Source: Haloterrigena sp. KLK7 (lineage in GTDB: Archaea > Halobacteriota > Halobacteria > Halobacteriales > Natrialbaceae). Taken from it: a DNA stretch of 64,000 bases. Under the pieces are notes generated by a model, which saw only the letters and a program-made list of their open reading frames with translations, ran no database searches and was not told the DNA's origin. The stretch covers positions 62,001 to 126,000 of the forward strand of contig NZ_CP149787.1 in NCBI RefSeq assembly GCF_037914945.1, read 5' to 3'. Every line of letters begins with the position of its first letter. The first letter of the stretch is position 1. This document shows, piece after piece, positions 34,564 to 43,650 of this stretch. The translations under genes and the position numbers were made by a program.

Positions 34564-34924
34564 CGACAGTACGTATCAGATCGTTGTGAATCACGAGTTT
34601 CCCTAACAGAGTAGGGTTTCGGCCAACACCGATTTACGTCATGTACCCATTCACATCCTCACGGAATCCGTTTTGTCGAGCGATCTAGGTGAATTCGCTC
34701 GAGTTCTTCGGCCAGGAGTGGCTTCCGAGCACCGCGAGGAGGCCACGACTCGGGGAAGGGCAGGCTGCGCCCTATTACCGACCGCGAGCGAACGGAGTGA
34801 GCGAGCGGGCCGACGACCGATGTGAAGGACGCTACGCGTCCGGAACGGAGGGAGGAGTGCTTTTCATCGAAGTTTTACCGAGTGCGGTCGCGCAGCGACC
34901 GCACGCAGCGTAAAAGTTCGTCTT
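34564..34924. other. 361-base intergenic region with dispersed repeat and hairpins
   Basis: The left part (34564-34690) is AT-rich and holds the promoter side of the DUF4397 gene. From about 34781 the repeat words GAGCGAAC and GAGTGAGCGAGCGG appear, like those at 27945-28030. A hairpin GGACGC-TAC-GCGTCC lies near 34829-34843, and a perfect one at 34882-34904. Reading frames through this stretch are repeat-derived and I call no gene. Confidence 0.5.
34882..34904. terminator. Perfect hairpin after the geranylgeranyl reductase gene
   Basis: GTGCGGTCGC (34882-34891) pairs perfectly with GCGACCGCAC (34895-34904) over a three-base loop, about 20 bases past the reductase stop on the minus strand. 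No T-run follows. It may stabilise or end the transcript, or it is a repeat unit. Confidence 0.4.
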
Positions 34925-36328
34925 TTAGTACTTCGGCTCCGCCCCGGTCGTCTCGTAGACGTCGTCCATGATGTCGTCGCGGCGCTGTTGCCAGTGCTCG
35001 AGGGCGGCGGGATGGTTCGGGTAGTGCTCGTAGAGTTCGAGCAGTTCGTCGGCCCGGCGTTTCGTTCGGAAGAGGTTCCAGATCGTGCCCCAGTGGTCAC
35101 GGCTCTTGTACAGGCTCTCGATGGCGAGCATCGGACTGATGGACGTGCTGCCGGAGTAGAGCGCTTCGGCGAGCTTCTCGCCGGGCATGGCCGCCAGCAG
35201 CCCCATCAGGTCGTCGACGTCGACGGCCGTCGAGAGGATGTTGTAGACGTCGAGCGCGGCGTAGCGGGCGCCGAAGTGGTCCATCACGCGCTCGTTGTAC
35301 TCCCAGAGGGCCTTCTCGCCGACGTCGCCGTCCTCGAGGCCCTCGACGATCGCCTCGGCGGCGTACTTGCCGGCGTAGGCCGCGCCGGCGATGCCGCCGC
35401 CGGTGGTCGGGTTGACGTGGCCCGCGGCGTCGCCGACGGCCACGTAGCCGGGGTGGACGGCGGAGTCGTAGGGCCGTCGCGTCGGGAGCGCGGCGCCGAG
35501 TTTGTCCTCGACCTCGGCGCCCCGGAACTCCGCGCGATTTTGAAGGTCGCGCTTGAGGTCGTCGACGAGTTTCATCGGCTCCTCGGTCATCTGGAAGCCC
35601 AGGCCGGCGTTGATCTCGGTCTCGGTCCGCGGGAAGTACCAGAGGTAGCCCGCGGCGCGCTCGGTCGGCTTGAAGACCAGCGCGTCGTCCCACTCGACGG
35701 GCTCGTCGACGTGGACGATCTCGCGGTAGGCCGAACAGAAGTGGCTGTAGTTGACGTTGGTGTCGAACGTCGACGTCGAGAAGTCGACGTTGTCCTGCAG
35801 GACCGACAGCGAGCCCGCGGCGTCGATGACGACGTCGGCCTCGTAGGTCCGGGCGTCGCCCTTCCGGACCGCTTCGACGCCGGTGACGCGGCCGTCGTCG
35901 GCCTGCGTGACGTTCTTCACGACCGTATCGTAGTGGAGGTCAGCGCCCGCGTCCGCCGCGCCCTCGATGATCAGGCGGCCGTACTCCCAGCGGTCGATGA
36001 CCGCCAGTTCGCCGGGGATGGGAATCTCGAGGACGGTGTCCTCCTGGGGGATCTCGAAGCGGCCGTGATCGACGCCCGTGTTGGTGAAGGCGGATTCGAT
36101 CTGCGATTTCGGAATCGAGTCGGGGAAGGCGTCGGCGCCCTTCAGGGCGTCCCCGCAGGCGATGTGGCCGGCCTCCTCCTCGGTCTTGCGCTCGAGGATC
36201 ACGACGTCGTACCCCTCGCGTGCGACGGTCGCTGCGGCGTAACACCCTGCGGTCCCCGCGCCGACGACGACCACGTCCGGCGAGTAGGTCTCGGACGCGG
36301 CGGCCGTCGACTGCTCCTGCGTACTCAT
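34925..36328 (-). CDS. Geranylgeranyl reductase family protein (lipid saturation)
   Basis: FAD-dependent reductase of 467 residues, expected to saturate the isoprenoid chains of archaeal membrane lipids or related isoprenoids. It shows the FAD fold VVVVGAGTAGCYAAATVAREG near residues 20-40, LERKTEEEAGHIACGDALKG, and the second FAD motif VAVGDAAGHVNPTTGGG. Start ATG 36328 (MSTQEQST) lies 33 bases after a TATA-like CATAAAAC; an upstream in-frame ATG has no conserved context. It is divergent from a ferredoxin gene, a plausible electron donor. Confidence 0.88.
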   Translation of the reverse strand: MSTQEQSTAAASETYSPDVVVVGAGTAGCYAAATVAREGYDVVILERKTEEEAGHIACGDALKGADAFPDSIPKSQIESAFTNTGVDHGRFEIPQEDTVLEIPIPGELAVIDRWEYGRLIIEGAADAGADLHYDTVVKNVTQADDGRVTGVEAVRKGDARTYEADVVIDAAGSLSVLQDNVDFSTSTFDTNVNYSHFCSAYREIVHVDEPVEWDDALVFKPTERAAGYLWYFPRTETEINAGLGFQMTEEPMKLVDDLKRDLQNRAEFRGAEVEDKLGAALPTRRPYDSAVHPGYVAVGDAAGHVNPTTGGGIAGAAYAGKYAAEAIVEGLEDGDVGEKALWEYNERVMDHFGARYAALDVYNILSTAVDVDDLMGLLAAMPGEKLAEALYSGSTSISPMLAIESLYKSRDHWGTIWNLFRTKRRADELLELYEHYPNHPAALEHWQQRRDDIMDDVYETTGAEPKY

Positions 36329-36360
36329 ACTAACAGTGTCTACACCACGGGGAGAAAACG

Positions 36361-36367
36361 TTTTATG
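36361..36367 (-). promoter_or_regulatory. TATA-like box of the geranylgeranyl reductase gene
   Basis: CATAAAAC on the minus strand (36360-36367), about 33-36 bases before the ATG, leaving a leader of under ten bases. Confidence 0.55.
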
Positions 36368-36514
36368 TGTTATTTGTCGGCACCGCGAGGCCAAAACCGG
36401 ACGCCGACGGCTCGATGTTCGTCCGCGTTCGGTCGCGAGACGGCATCAGCGGTCCGAACGGGTTCCGCCACGCGAGTCTCGTTGCTCCTATCACGACGCG
36501 GAGGGGAATAAAGA

Positions 36515-36522
36515 GTTTTAGT
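36515..36522 (+). promoter_or_regulatory. TATA-like box of the ferredoxin gene
   Basis: GTTTTAGT at 36515-36522, 27 bases before the ferredoxin ATG, the spacing of a leaderless promoter. Confidence 0.55.
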
Positions 36523-36544
36523 GAGGTCGTCCGTATCGGATGCT

Positions 36545-36880
36545 ATGACTGAGTACACGGTCGAATTCGTCGGGACGGGCGAGACGATAACCTGTTCGGA
36601 CACGGAGACGATTCTCAGCCGGTGTCTCGAGGAGGGCATCGCCCAGGAGTACTCGTGTCGCGTGGGGATGTGTCTGGCCTGCTCGGCGGAGATCGTCGAG
36701 GGCGAGGTCACCCAGCCCGCGGCGCGCGGACTCACCGAGGAGGAGGCCGAGAACTACGCGCTCACCTGCATGGCGCGCCCCCAGTCGGATCTCACACTCG
36801 ACCGCGGCAAGTATCCGCCGAGCATCGAGAGCGACCTCGAGGCCGAGGGCTCGAGCGCCGGCGCGACCGCGGACGACTGA
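36545..36880 (+). CDS. 2Fe-2S ferredoxin
   Basis: Plant-type ferredoxin of 111 residues. The cluster cysteines are C38, C43, C46 and C75 (SCRVGMCLAC, then ALTCMA), with the normal C-x4-C-x2-C-x28-C spacing. It lacks the ~30-residue insertion of the main halobacterial ferredoxin, so it is a smaller, special-purpose carrier. The acidic tail ends in low-complexity residues. Divergent partner of the geranylgeranyl reductase gene, which suggests that it may feed electrons to that enzyme. Confidence 0.92.
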   Translation: MTEYTVEFVGTGETITCSDTETILSRCLEEGIAQEYSCRVGMCLACSAEIVEGEVTQPAARGLTEEEAENYALTCMARPQSDLTLDRGKYPPSIESDLEAEGSSAGATADD

Positions 36881-36937
36881 CCGTTCGCGACGGTCGCACC
36901 CGTTCCTTCTCGCGCAGTCGCCCGACGAGTGAGACGC

Positions 36938-38113
36938 TCACTCGGCGACCGCGCAGTTGTTCGGCCCGAGTTCGAGTTCGAACGCCGTCTCCTCGTCGAC
37001 GTCCTCGCGACCGAGATTCGCCGCCACGATGCGCTCGTGGTTGGACGGCCGCGGCGGGAGGTCGCTCGTGGCGTACTCGACGAAGGCGGCTTCGTCCATC
37101 GAGAACGCCGCGAGTCGGCCGCGCACCGAGCCGAGACGGGCGGTGTAGGTCCCGTTCTCGCGCGGGTCGGCGGCGTCGCTGTAGTGGCCCGGTGCGATGG
37201 TCGTCTCGTCCGGGATATCCTCGAGTCGCTCGTTCAGCGTCTCGTATAGTCGTCGGGCGGCTTCGGACGCCCCGTCGTCGCCGCGTTCTAGGTCCGGTCG
37301 CCCGACGCCCTCGAGGAACAGCGTGTCGCCGGTGAACACGGCGTCGCCGAGCCGGAAGGAGAGCGACTCGGTCGTGTGGCCCGGGGTCGCGACGGCGGTC
37401 AGCGTCGCGTCGCCGACCTCGAGTTCTCCGGTGTCCCCGAGGGTCGTCGCGTCGAACGCGAGCCCGCGGTCGCGGGCGCCCTCGGGGAGAATCGGCACCG
37501 CGTCGGTTCGATCGGCGAGCTCGCGGACGCCGCTGACGTGGTCCGCGTGAACGTGTGTGTCGACGGCGTACTGAATCTCTGCGCCGCGGTCGTCTGCGTC
37601 CGCGACGTACCGGTCCGCGAACGCGCGGAGCGGATCGATCACCGCCGCCTCGCCGTCGCTGTAGATCGCGTAGGCGAGACAGCCGCTCGAGGGGCGGTCG
37701 TACTGGACGACCGTCGCGGGCGCGTCGACTGCGAGTTCGCGGGCGAGGGAGAGGTCGGCCCAGGCGTCCATCCCGCCGGCGAGGTTGCGGGCCTCGATAC
37801 CGGCGTCCCGGAGGAGCCCGACGGCGTGTGCGCTCGCCTCCCCGCGCCCGCAGACCGCGACGATCGGCTCCTCGAGGTCGCCGACGAGGTCGGTCACGCC
37901 GCCCGTCGCCTGCGCCTGGATGAACTTCATGTGGGGGATCTGGACGGCCTCGACGCCCTCGCCCTCGAGGCGCCAGCGCTCGAACTCGTCGCGGTCGCGG
38001 ATGTCGAGGACGGTCAGGTCGTCGCCGGACCGCAGCCGGTCGGCCAGCGTCTCGGGTTCGATCGAGGGCTGTTCGTCTGCCGGCGGCTCCGCAGGCTCGC
38101 TCCCGTCGGTCAT
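36938..38113 (-). CDS. Rhodanese-MBL fold sulfur-metabolism protein (persulfide dioxygenase-like)
   Basis: A 391-residue fusion. Residues about 15-130 are a rhodanese domain with the active cysteine in VAVCGRGEAS (near 88) and DLTVLDIRDRDEFERW. The rest is a metallo-beta-lactamase domain with metal motif THVHADHVSG, later VATPGHTTESLSF and GDTLFLEGVGRPD. This resembles ETHE1/persulfide dioxygenases, which oxidise glutathione- or other persulfides, here probably with another low-molecular-weight thiol. Rhodanese usually lies C-terminal in bacterial fusions; here it is N-terminal. Confidence 0.88.
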   Translation of the reverse strand: MTDGSEPAEPPADEQPSIEPETLADRLRSGDDLTVLDIRDRDEFERWRLEGEGVEAVQIPHMKFIQAQATGGVTDLVGDLEEPIVAVCGRGEASAHAVGLLRDAGIEARNLAGGMDAWADLSLARELAVDAPATVVQYDRPSSGCLAYAIYSDGEAAVIDPLRAFADRYVADADDRGAEIQYAVDTHVHADHVSGVRELADRTDAVPILPEGARDRGLAFDATTLGDTGELEVGDATLTAVATPGHTTESLSFRLGDAVFTGDTLFLEGVGRPDLERGDDGASEAARRLYETLNERLEDIPDETTIAPGHYSDAADPRENGTYTARLGSVRGRLAAFSMDEAAFVEYATSDLPPRPSNHERIVAANLGREDVDEETAFELELGPNNCAVAE

Positions 38114-38214
38114 AGGCGCTCGTACGCCGCCGCGACGGTTAACGTCGCGGCTCGGACGCGGCGGTCCGCGGAACCGCCACCAACGTTCAACACGATCCGC
38201 GGTGTCGAAGGGGT

Positions 38215-38859
38215 ATGGACGCCGACGAATTCCGGGACGCGATCGAGGACTCGATGGACAGCGAACTCGAGCGACTCGGGTCGTCCAAACTGCTCGTCGC
38301 GCTCACCGACGCGGAGCTGACGGAAGAGACGGTCCTCCGAACGGTCGCGACCAGCGAGCGGACCGCGGCGGAGACGTTCGAAACGTGGGCCGACGACGAG
38401 AGTCACGAGGACGCGCGGGAGACCTTCGCGGCGTTTCGCGACCGAGAGCGCGAGCACTACGAGCGGGTCGCAGACCTGTTCGAGGACGGCCGCGAGGAGT
38501 TCGAGGACGATGAGACGGCGGTTGGTCCGATGCACGAACGGCTTCGATCGCTCGAGGCGACGCCGGAACGCCTCGGCGGCGCCGTCGGGCGGGCGCTGGT
38601 CGGCGAGCGGACGCACCTGCAGGTCGTGAGCTTCTTCGTCAACGAGGGCGACGAACGCCGGGCCGATCTGTTTCGCGAGTTGCGAAGCGAGACGACGGAG
38701 CAGGGCGACCGGGCGCTCGAGGTACTCGCGGATGTCTGCGATGGGGACAGTGACTGGGACCGCGCTCGAGAGGCGGCCGAGGACGTGATCGAGGTCGCCT
38801 ACGAGGCGTACGCTGACTCGCTGGACGACCTCGGCATCGATCCGAAGCCGATCTGTTGA
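38215..38859 (+). CDS. Rubrerythrin-like ferritin-fold protein
   Basis: A 214-residue all-helical protein placed by its spacing of acidic residues and repeated helices in the rubrerythrin family as known in haloarchaea: ATSERTAAETFETWADDES, FRDREREHYERVADLFEDG, GERTHLQVVSFFVNEGDERR. The C-terminal rubredoxin domain of true rubrerythrins is absent; only one cysteine pair-like Cys is near the end. Peroxide reduction is family-based inference. Confidence 0.78.
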   Translation: MDADEFRDAIEDSMDSELERLGSSKLLVALTDAELTEETVLRTVATSERTAAETFETWADDESHEDARETFAAFRDREREHYERVADLFEDGREEFEDDETAVGPMHERLRSLEATPERLGGAVGRALVGERTHLQVVSFFVNEGDERRADLFRELRSETTEQGDRALEVLADVCDGDSDWDRAREAAEDVIEVAYEAYADSLDDLGIDPKPIC

Positions 38860-38952
38860 CTCGGCGCGTGGCGAACTCGCTCGAGTCCGGACACAGTACG
38901 GGGATCGATGAACGAGGGACGGAGACCGAGGGCTCGAGTAGTCTGGCGACGG

Positions 38953-40467
38953 TTACGACGTGATCCAGTCACGCGTCTCGCCGTCGACGACGACCTCGCT
39001 CCCGACGTCGTCGAAGGTGACGCCGCCGTAGGCGACCTCGCTGTCGGCACCGATGTAGACGCCCGCGTCGCCACAGTCGGCCGCGCGAGCGGTCGTGAGC
39101 GTGGCGTCGACGTTCTCCCGGAACCGGAACGCCTGATCGTCCGCCCCCTTCGCGGTGACGGTGCTCAGCTTCAGGTCGGTCGTGTCGTCGAACAGGATCG
39201 CGTTCGTGAACGCGCCGTCGACGACGACGTTCGAGATCGCCGCGCCGTCGAATCCGGCCGCGTACAGCCCCGACCCGGCGGCCAGCCCGTCGTCGTCGGT
39301 TCGGACGGTGACGTTGTCGATCGTCAGTTCCCGTCGGCCGCTCTCGCGGTGACCGAGCGAGATCCCTCTCGCGTTTTCGAGACAGGAGACGCTCCCGATC
39401 GTCAGATCCGCGAGCAGCCCGCCGGTATCGGCCCTGATCGCCGAATGCCGGCAGCCCGAGATGTAACCGTCCGTGATCGTGATCGACTCGTTACCGTCGC
39501 GGTGGAGATGGACGCCGTAGTCGGGACCGTTCGACGGATCGATCTCGAAGTTCTCGAGGGTGCAGTTTCTGGTCGGCGTGTCGTCGTCCGCGACGAGAGC
39601 GTCCTCGCGCCCGTCCCAGACACTGTTCGAGGCCGTGCCCGCGGTTTGATTGTCGAACTGCACCGGCGCGTCCGAGTCTCCTTCGCCGCCGCAGGTCGCC
39701 CGGAACCCGTCGATGACGACGTTCTTGGACGAGACGACGTCGATGTGATGGTAGTGGATCCGGTCGCCGTAGACGTTCTCCAGTCGAACGCCGTCCGCGT
39801 GCGCGGGCATGATCCCGGTCGACTTCGGCGAATCGATCCGGACGTCACAGACGGCCCAGTTCGAGGCGCCCTCGTACCCGGTCGCGTCGTAGCCCCTGTT
39901 GGAGAGCAGGGCCCGGCCTTCCTCGCCCTCGGGGCGGTGTCCCTCGAAGACGGTCGCCCGTCCGGCGCCGAGCAGGATCGTGTCGTCGCCAACCAGCGGC
40001 GTCCGCTCGAGGAGGTACCGACCGGGCGGGAAGTAGACGATTCCGCCGCCGGCCTCGGCGACCCTCCCGAGGAGGTCGTGGACCGCCTGCCCGACTTCGG
40101 TCACCCCGTCGCCCTCGATCCCGTGGGCCTCGACGTTCCAGACGGGTGACTCAGCGGTCCGTGCGTCGACGATCCGCGCCGTCTCCACGTTCGCCCCCTC
40201 GAAGTGACTCGTTCCCGGTACCGGTCGGTCGGCGCTTCCCTTCCCGCTGAAGTACGTCCAGTCCTCGCTTTCGGCGTCCCAGCGCCAGGTGATCCCCTGA
40301 TCGGTCGCGTGGTAGAGTTCGTCGTCGTACTCGCCCGCCGCCGGTCGCTCGGCGATCGGTCCGCGAACGATCGCGTGCTCGTCGACCGCCTCGACCGCGT
40401 CGGTGTGGTCCCACTCCTCGCCCTGCTCGTAGGTCCCCAACTCGAGACGCGGTGTGTACTCGGCCAT
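38953..40467 (-). CDS. Right-handed beta-helix protein with tail-fibre-like N-terminus
   Basis: A 504-residue protein with no signal peptide. Residues about 25-85 (RPAAGEYDDELYHATDQGITWRWD) look like the short repeats at the N-terminus of phage tail fibres or tail spikes. Then comes a pectate-lyase-type beta-helix starting at WNVEAHGIEGDGVTEVGQAV and VYFPPGRYLLERTPL, ending GGVTFDDVGSE. Such helices bind or cut polysaccharides. The start ATG (40467) is two bases past the stop of the small lipoprotein, so the two form an operon. Catalytic residues cannot be identified. Confidence 0.75.
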   Translation of the reverse strand: MAEYTPRLELGTYEQGEEWDHTDAVEAVDEHAIVRGPIAERPAAGEYDDELYHATDQGITWRWDAESEDWTYFSGKGSADRPVPGTSHFEGANVETARIVDARTAESPVWNVEAHGIEGDGVTEVGQAVHDLLGRVAEAGGGIVYFPPGRYLLERTPLVGDDTILLGAGRATVFEGHRPEGEEGRALLSNRGYDATGYEGASNWAVCDVRIDSPKSTGIMPAHADGVRLENVYGDRIHYHHIDVVSSKNVVIDGFRATCGGEGDSDAPVQFDNQTAGTASNSVWDGREDALVADDDTPTRNCTLENFEIDPSNGPDYGVHLHRDGNESITITDGYISGCRHSAIRADTGGLLADLTIGSVSCLENARGISLGHRESGRRELTIDNVTVRTDDDGLAAGSGLYAAGFDGAAISNVVVDGAFTNAILFDDTTDLKLSTVTAKGADDQAFRFRENVDATLTTARAADCGDAGVYIGADSEVAYGGVTFDDVGSEVVVDGETRDWITS

Positions 40468-40469
40468 AA

Positions 40470-40640
40470 TCACTCGGTGCCGTAGCCGTCGCCGTACGCG
40501 CCGCCGTATCCGGAGTGCGCGCTCTTCGTCGCCCCGGCGAGTGCGGCCGCGGGTTCGGTGTCCGTACATCCCGCGAACGCGACGCAACCGCACGATACCG
40601 CGAAGAGAAGATCCCGCCGCCGCAGTTCGGAACTGTTCAT
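40470..40640 (-). CDS. Small 56-residue lipoprotein
   Basis: MNSSELRRRDLLFAVSC leads to a lipobox FAGC (lipid-modified Cys25) with an Arg-rich, possibly Tat-type n-region. The 32-residue mature part is low complexity and ends SGYGGAYGDGYGTE, a Gly/Tyr repeat. I chose this ATG because a TATA-like TTTATACGG (40661-40669) is about 25 bases upstream; an earlier in-frame ATG has no such box. It is cotranscribed with the beta-helix gene. I know no family; a cell-surface tether is possible. Confidence 0.7.
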   Translation of the reverse strand: MNSSELRRRDLLFAVSCGCVAFAGCTDTEPAAALAGATKSAHSGYGGAYGDGYGTE

Positions 40641-40660
40641 ACCCCGTGACCGCCCCGGCG

Positions 40661-40673
40661 CCGTATAAAATTG
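40661..40673 (-). promoter_or_regulatory. Promoter of the lipoprotein/beta-helix operon
   Basis: CAATTTTATACGG on the minus strand, about 25-30 bases before the ATG at 40640, the spacing of a leaderless promoter. Confidence 0.6.
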
Positions 40674-40883
40674 ATTGTACATCGAGTTCGACAGCGGGAC
40701 CGCCCGTGGCTGCCGCTTATGCTTGATATCTGTTAGAATCGGATCCCCCGTGCAACCGACGACGAGTCCGCGGTGCGCTCGAGGATCGCGGACGCGGTTC
40801 CTCGAAGACGCGAGTACAGGTGACTAGAACGGTGTAGATGGACTCCCTCCCGATCCGCGCTGTCCGAACGACCCGCGTCGCGA

Positions 40884-42059
40884 TCAGTCGACGAAGTCGA
40901 TGTCGTCGCCCCCCGCCTGGCCGGTCATCTCCGGCTGGACGGTCTCCTCGTCGGGACGGCCGTAGATCTGCGGTGACTCGACGCCGGTGACGACGATCAT
41001 CGTCCGCATGCTGCCCTCGAGGCTCTCGTCGATCGAGGTCCCCCAGATGATGCGGGCGTCGGGGTCGATCCGGTCGTAGATCTCCTCGACGACGCCTTCG
41101 GCCTCCTCGATGGCCATGTCGTTGCCGCCGGTGACGTTGACCAGCGCGGAGCTCGCGCCGGAGATGTCGACGTCCAGCAGCGGGGAGCGCAGCGCGGTCT
41201 TGACCGAGTCCTCCGCCTTCGCCTCGGAGTCGGATTCGCCCAGTCCGATCATGGCGACGCCGCCCCGTTCCATGACGGTCCGAACGTCGGCGAAGTCGAG
41301 GTTGACGAGGCCGGGCTTGGTGATGAGTTCCGTGATCCCCTTGACCGAGCGCATCAGCACCTCGTCGCTGACCTTGAACGCCTGTCGGACGGGGAGCTTG
41401 CCGACCGAATCGAGCAGGCGGTCGTTGGGGACGACGATGACGGTGTCGCTCACGTCGCGCAGGCGCTCGAGGCCGGCCTCCGCGTTCGTTCGCCGGACCT
41501 CACCTTCGGCGGTGAAGGGCGTCGTGACGATCGAGATCGTCAGCGCGCCGGCCTCGCGGGCGGCCTTGGCGACGACGGGCGCGGAACCGGTCCCGGTCCC
41601 GCCGCCGAGACCGGCCGTGACGAAGACCATGTCCGAGCCGTCGATGGCGTCGTAGATGTCCTGCTGACTCTCGAGGGCGGCCTCCTCGCCGACCTGCGGG
41701 AGCGACCCGGCGCCGCGGCCGCCGGTCTTCTCCTCGCCCATGAGGATCTTGGTGTCGGCCTCGATCTCTACGAGGTGCTGGACGTCGGTGTTGGCGGCGA
41801 CCAGTTTCGCGCCGTGGATGCCCTCCTCGTGCATGCGATTGACCGTGTTCCCGCCGGCGCCGCCGCAGCCGACGACCGTGATATCGGTCTGGAGGTCCTG
41901 AAGAACGTCCTCGAGTTCGTCGTCAGTCATCGTCCCGGTCCGCCGGCCGTTCGACGCGTCGCCCGCGGACTGGCCGTCCTGGGGCGGAGCGTCGTCGGGG
42001 ACCTCGGACTGCTCCCCGGTTTCGGCTTCGTCGATCGCATCGTCGATGATGGAGTCCAT
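40884..42059 (-). CDS. ftsZ1: Cell-division GTPase FtsZ1
   Basis: Tubulin-like GTPase that polymerises at mid-cell; in haloarchaea FtsZ1 stabilises the ring and helps shape. The 391 residues begin [15 protein letters not shown], the FtsZ1 start. They have the G-box [10 protein letters not shown], the T7 loop [23 protein letters not shown], and [10 protein letters not shown]. The first ~50 residues and the C-terminal tail are acidic. ATG 42059 is preferred over one three codons upstream; TATA-like ATTATGC lies about 30 bases before it. Confidence 0.96.
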   Translation of the reverse strand: MDSIIDDAIDEAETGEQSEVPDDAPPQDGQSAGDASNGRRTGTMTDDELEDVLQDLQTDITVVGCGGAGGNTVNRMHEEGIHGAKLVAANTDVQHLVEIEADTKILMGEEKTGGRGAGSLPQVGEEAALESQQDIYDAIDGSDMVFVTAGLGGGTGTGSAPVVAKAAREAGALTISIVTTPFTAEGEVRRTNAEAGLERLRDVSDTVIVVPNDRLLDSVGKLPVRQAFKVSDEVLMRSVKGITELITKPGLVNLDFADVRTVMERGGVAMIGLGESDSEAKAEDSVKTALRSPLLDVDISGASSALVNVTGGNDMAIEEAEGVVEEIYDRIDPDARIIWGTSIDESLEGSMRTMIVVTGVESPQIYGRPDEETVQPEMTGQAGGDDIDFVD

Positions 42060-42085
42060 TCTTGGCACTGTCTAGAAGATGGAGC

Positions 42086-42092
42086 ATAATTA
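42086..42092 (-). promoter_or_regulatory. TATA-like box of ftsZ1
   Basis: GTAATTATG on the minus strand around 42086-42092, about 30 bases before the ATG. Confidence 0.5.
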
Positions 42093-42216
42093 CCTTTCCC
42101 CTACACGTCAGACGCATGTCCGACAGAGCCGGTGAGACGTATCTATCACCTACCCGATTCCGTGAATCACGTCCCCGGACGCGGTATCCGGTGCTTACTG
42201 TGGTCGTTCTATCCGG

Positions 42217-43569
42217 TTACTTCGAGAACCGATCGGTCTGCTGACGCCGAACTCTCTGCGGACTGATCGTTTCTCCCTCGACGGTGACGGGCTCGCCGTC
42301 GGCGAGCGCGCCGAATTTCGGTCCCTCGGGGACGCCGACCTCGCGCGCGAGAGCGGGATCGAACGCCGTCCGCTCGGCGACGACCGCGTCGTCCGCGACG
42401 GTCACGTCGTCGTACTTCGCCTCGAGGACGGCCGCCAGTTCCGCGACGAGTTCGTCCCGCGGGCCGTCGGCGGTCCGGTCCGCGCCGTCTCCCGCGTCGG
42501 GAACGGCGACGCGCGATCCGACGCGGCTACCGCCGTTCTCGGTCGCGAAGGCGACGGTGTGGGACTCGACGATCTCGCGCACGCGGTCGGGATCGATCCC
42601 CTCTGCAGTGTCGACCAGATCTGCCGGCAGGTCGACGACGCTGAACGCGTCCGCGCGGCGGTCGCCGAATCGAATCCCGTCGTCGACGCGTCCGAGGTCG
42701 GACTCGACGGCGTCGACCAGTTCGAGCGATCGGTCGCCGACCTCGCGGAGCCACGTCTCGCTGACGATCCGGTGGCCCAGCTCCTCGAGCGTCTCCTCGA
42801 GGACGGGCCAGTCGCCGTCGAGAAGGGCGATCTCTGCCTCGCTGGCCTCGAACGCGGCCGCGAGCACGTCGCGATGGGTCGTCGGGTGGGCCATCGCCTC
42901 GAGGGCCCAGTCGGCCGCGACGTGGCCGACCGCCCACTCGGTCTCGCGGACGACGCGCTCGAACCGCGGGGCGTAGTGGTTGCCGCCGAAACCGACGATC
43001 TGCCGCGAGCGGTGGGGATCGACGCCGCGCAGATCCAGAATCGCGCGGGCGACCGCCTCGGCGCCGGCGGGGTCGTCCCACTGCTCGTCGCCGCTGCCCA
43101 GTTCCGCGAACAGCGACGGGCAGCCGACGTCGGTCGGGCCGTGGTGGGTACACTCCATGCCCACGTCGTACGCCTCGGGGGCGTGCTCGTCGAAGGCCTC
43201 GAGCAGTCGCGCGAGCGCGTTCGGACAGGCCGCGGCCACGGCGTCGGGCTCGCCGCCGAACTCGGCCGGCCCGAAGTTCCCCGTGAAGTGGCCCGTCAGC
43301 AGCGGCCCCGTGTCGCCGGAGTGTCGCGACGCGAAGACCAGCAGGTCGGGGTCGCAGTCGAAGGCCTCGACGGGGCGCTCGAGTTCCAGGTGAAAGTCGT
43401 CGAACGATCGGAGCTCGGCGCCCTCGAGGCGGTAATAGGTCCCGCCGCCCTCGGCGTCGGGTCGGGAGTCGTCCTCGAGGGCCTCCCAGTCGGCGAGGTC
43501 ACGGAGCTGGTCGCAGACGTGGACCGACGCGCGGTCGGCCCGGCTCTCGACGATCGCTAGGTCGCTCAT
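42217..43569 (-). CDS. dtdA: D-aminoacyl-tRNA deacylase DtdA
   Basis: Archaeal-type zinc enzyme that hydrolyses D-aminoacyl-tRNA and so protects translation; 450 residues. It starts MSDLAIVESRADRASVHVCDQL. The active core is around LLVFASRHSGDTG, MECTHHGPTDVGCPSLFAELGS and VGFGGNHYAPRF, which match DtdA and not the bacterial Dtd. The C-terminal ~150 residues form a haloarchaeal extension ending in VEGETISPQRVRR. The upstream in-frame extension is unconserved, so ATG 43569 is used. Confidence 0.93.
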   Translation of the reverse strand: MSDLAIVESRADRASVHVCDQLRDLADWEALEDDSRPDAEGGGTYYRLEGAELRSFDDFHLELERPVEAFDCDPDLLVFASRHSGDTGPLLTGHFTGNFGPAEFGGEPDAVAAACPNALARLLEAFDEHAPEAYDVGMECTHHGPTDVGCPSLFAELGSGDEQWDDPAGAEAVARAILDLRGVDPHRSRQIVGFGGNHYAPRFERVVRETEWAVGHVAADWALEAMAHPTTHRDVLAAAFEASEAEIALLDGDWPVLEETLEELGHRIVSETWLREVGDRSLELVDAVESDLGRVDDGIRFGDRRADAFSVVDLPADLVDTAEGIDPDRVREIVESHTVAFATENGGSRVGSRVAVPDAGDGADRTADGPRDELVAELAAVLEAKYDDVTVADDAVVAERTAFDPALAREVGVPEGPKFGALADGEPVTVEGETISPQRVRRQQTDRFSK

Positions 43570-43650
43570 ACTCGGTTGACTGGGCCGCGACCCGGTAACG
43601 TCGTCGGTTCGCGGTACGACACCGGTTCCAGTTACATCAATAATTAAAAA

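Noticed and set aside
34689-34913. Short open frame through the intergenic repeat
   Set aside because: It consists of the dispersed repeat and hairpin; no conserved domain or promoter spacing.
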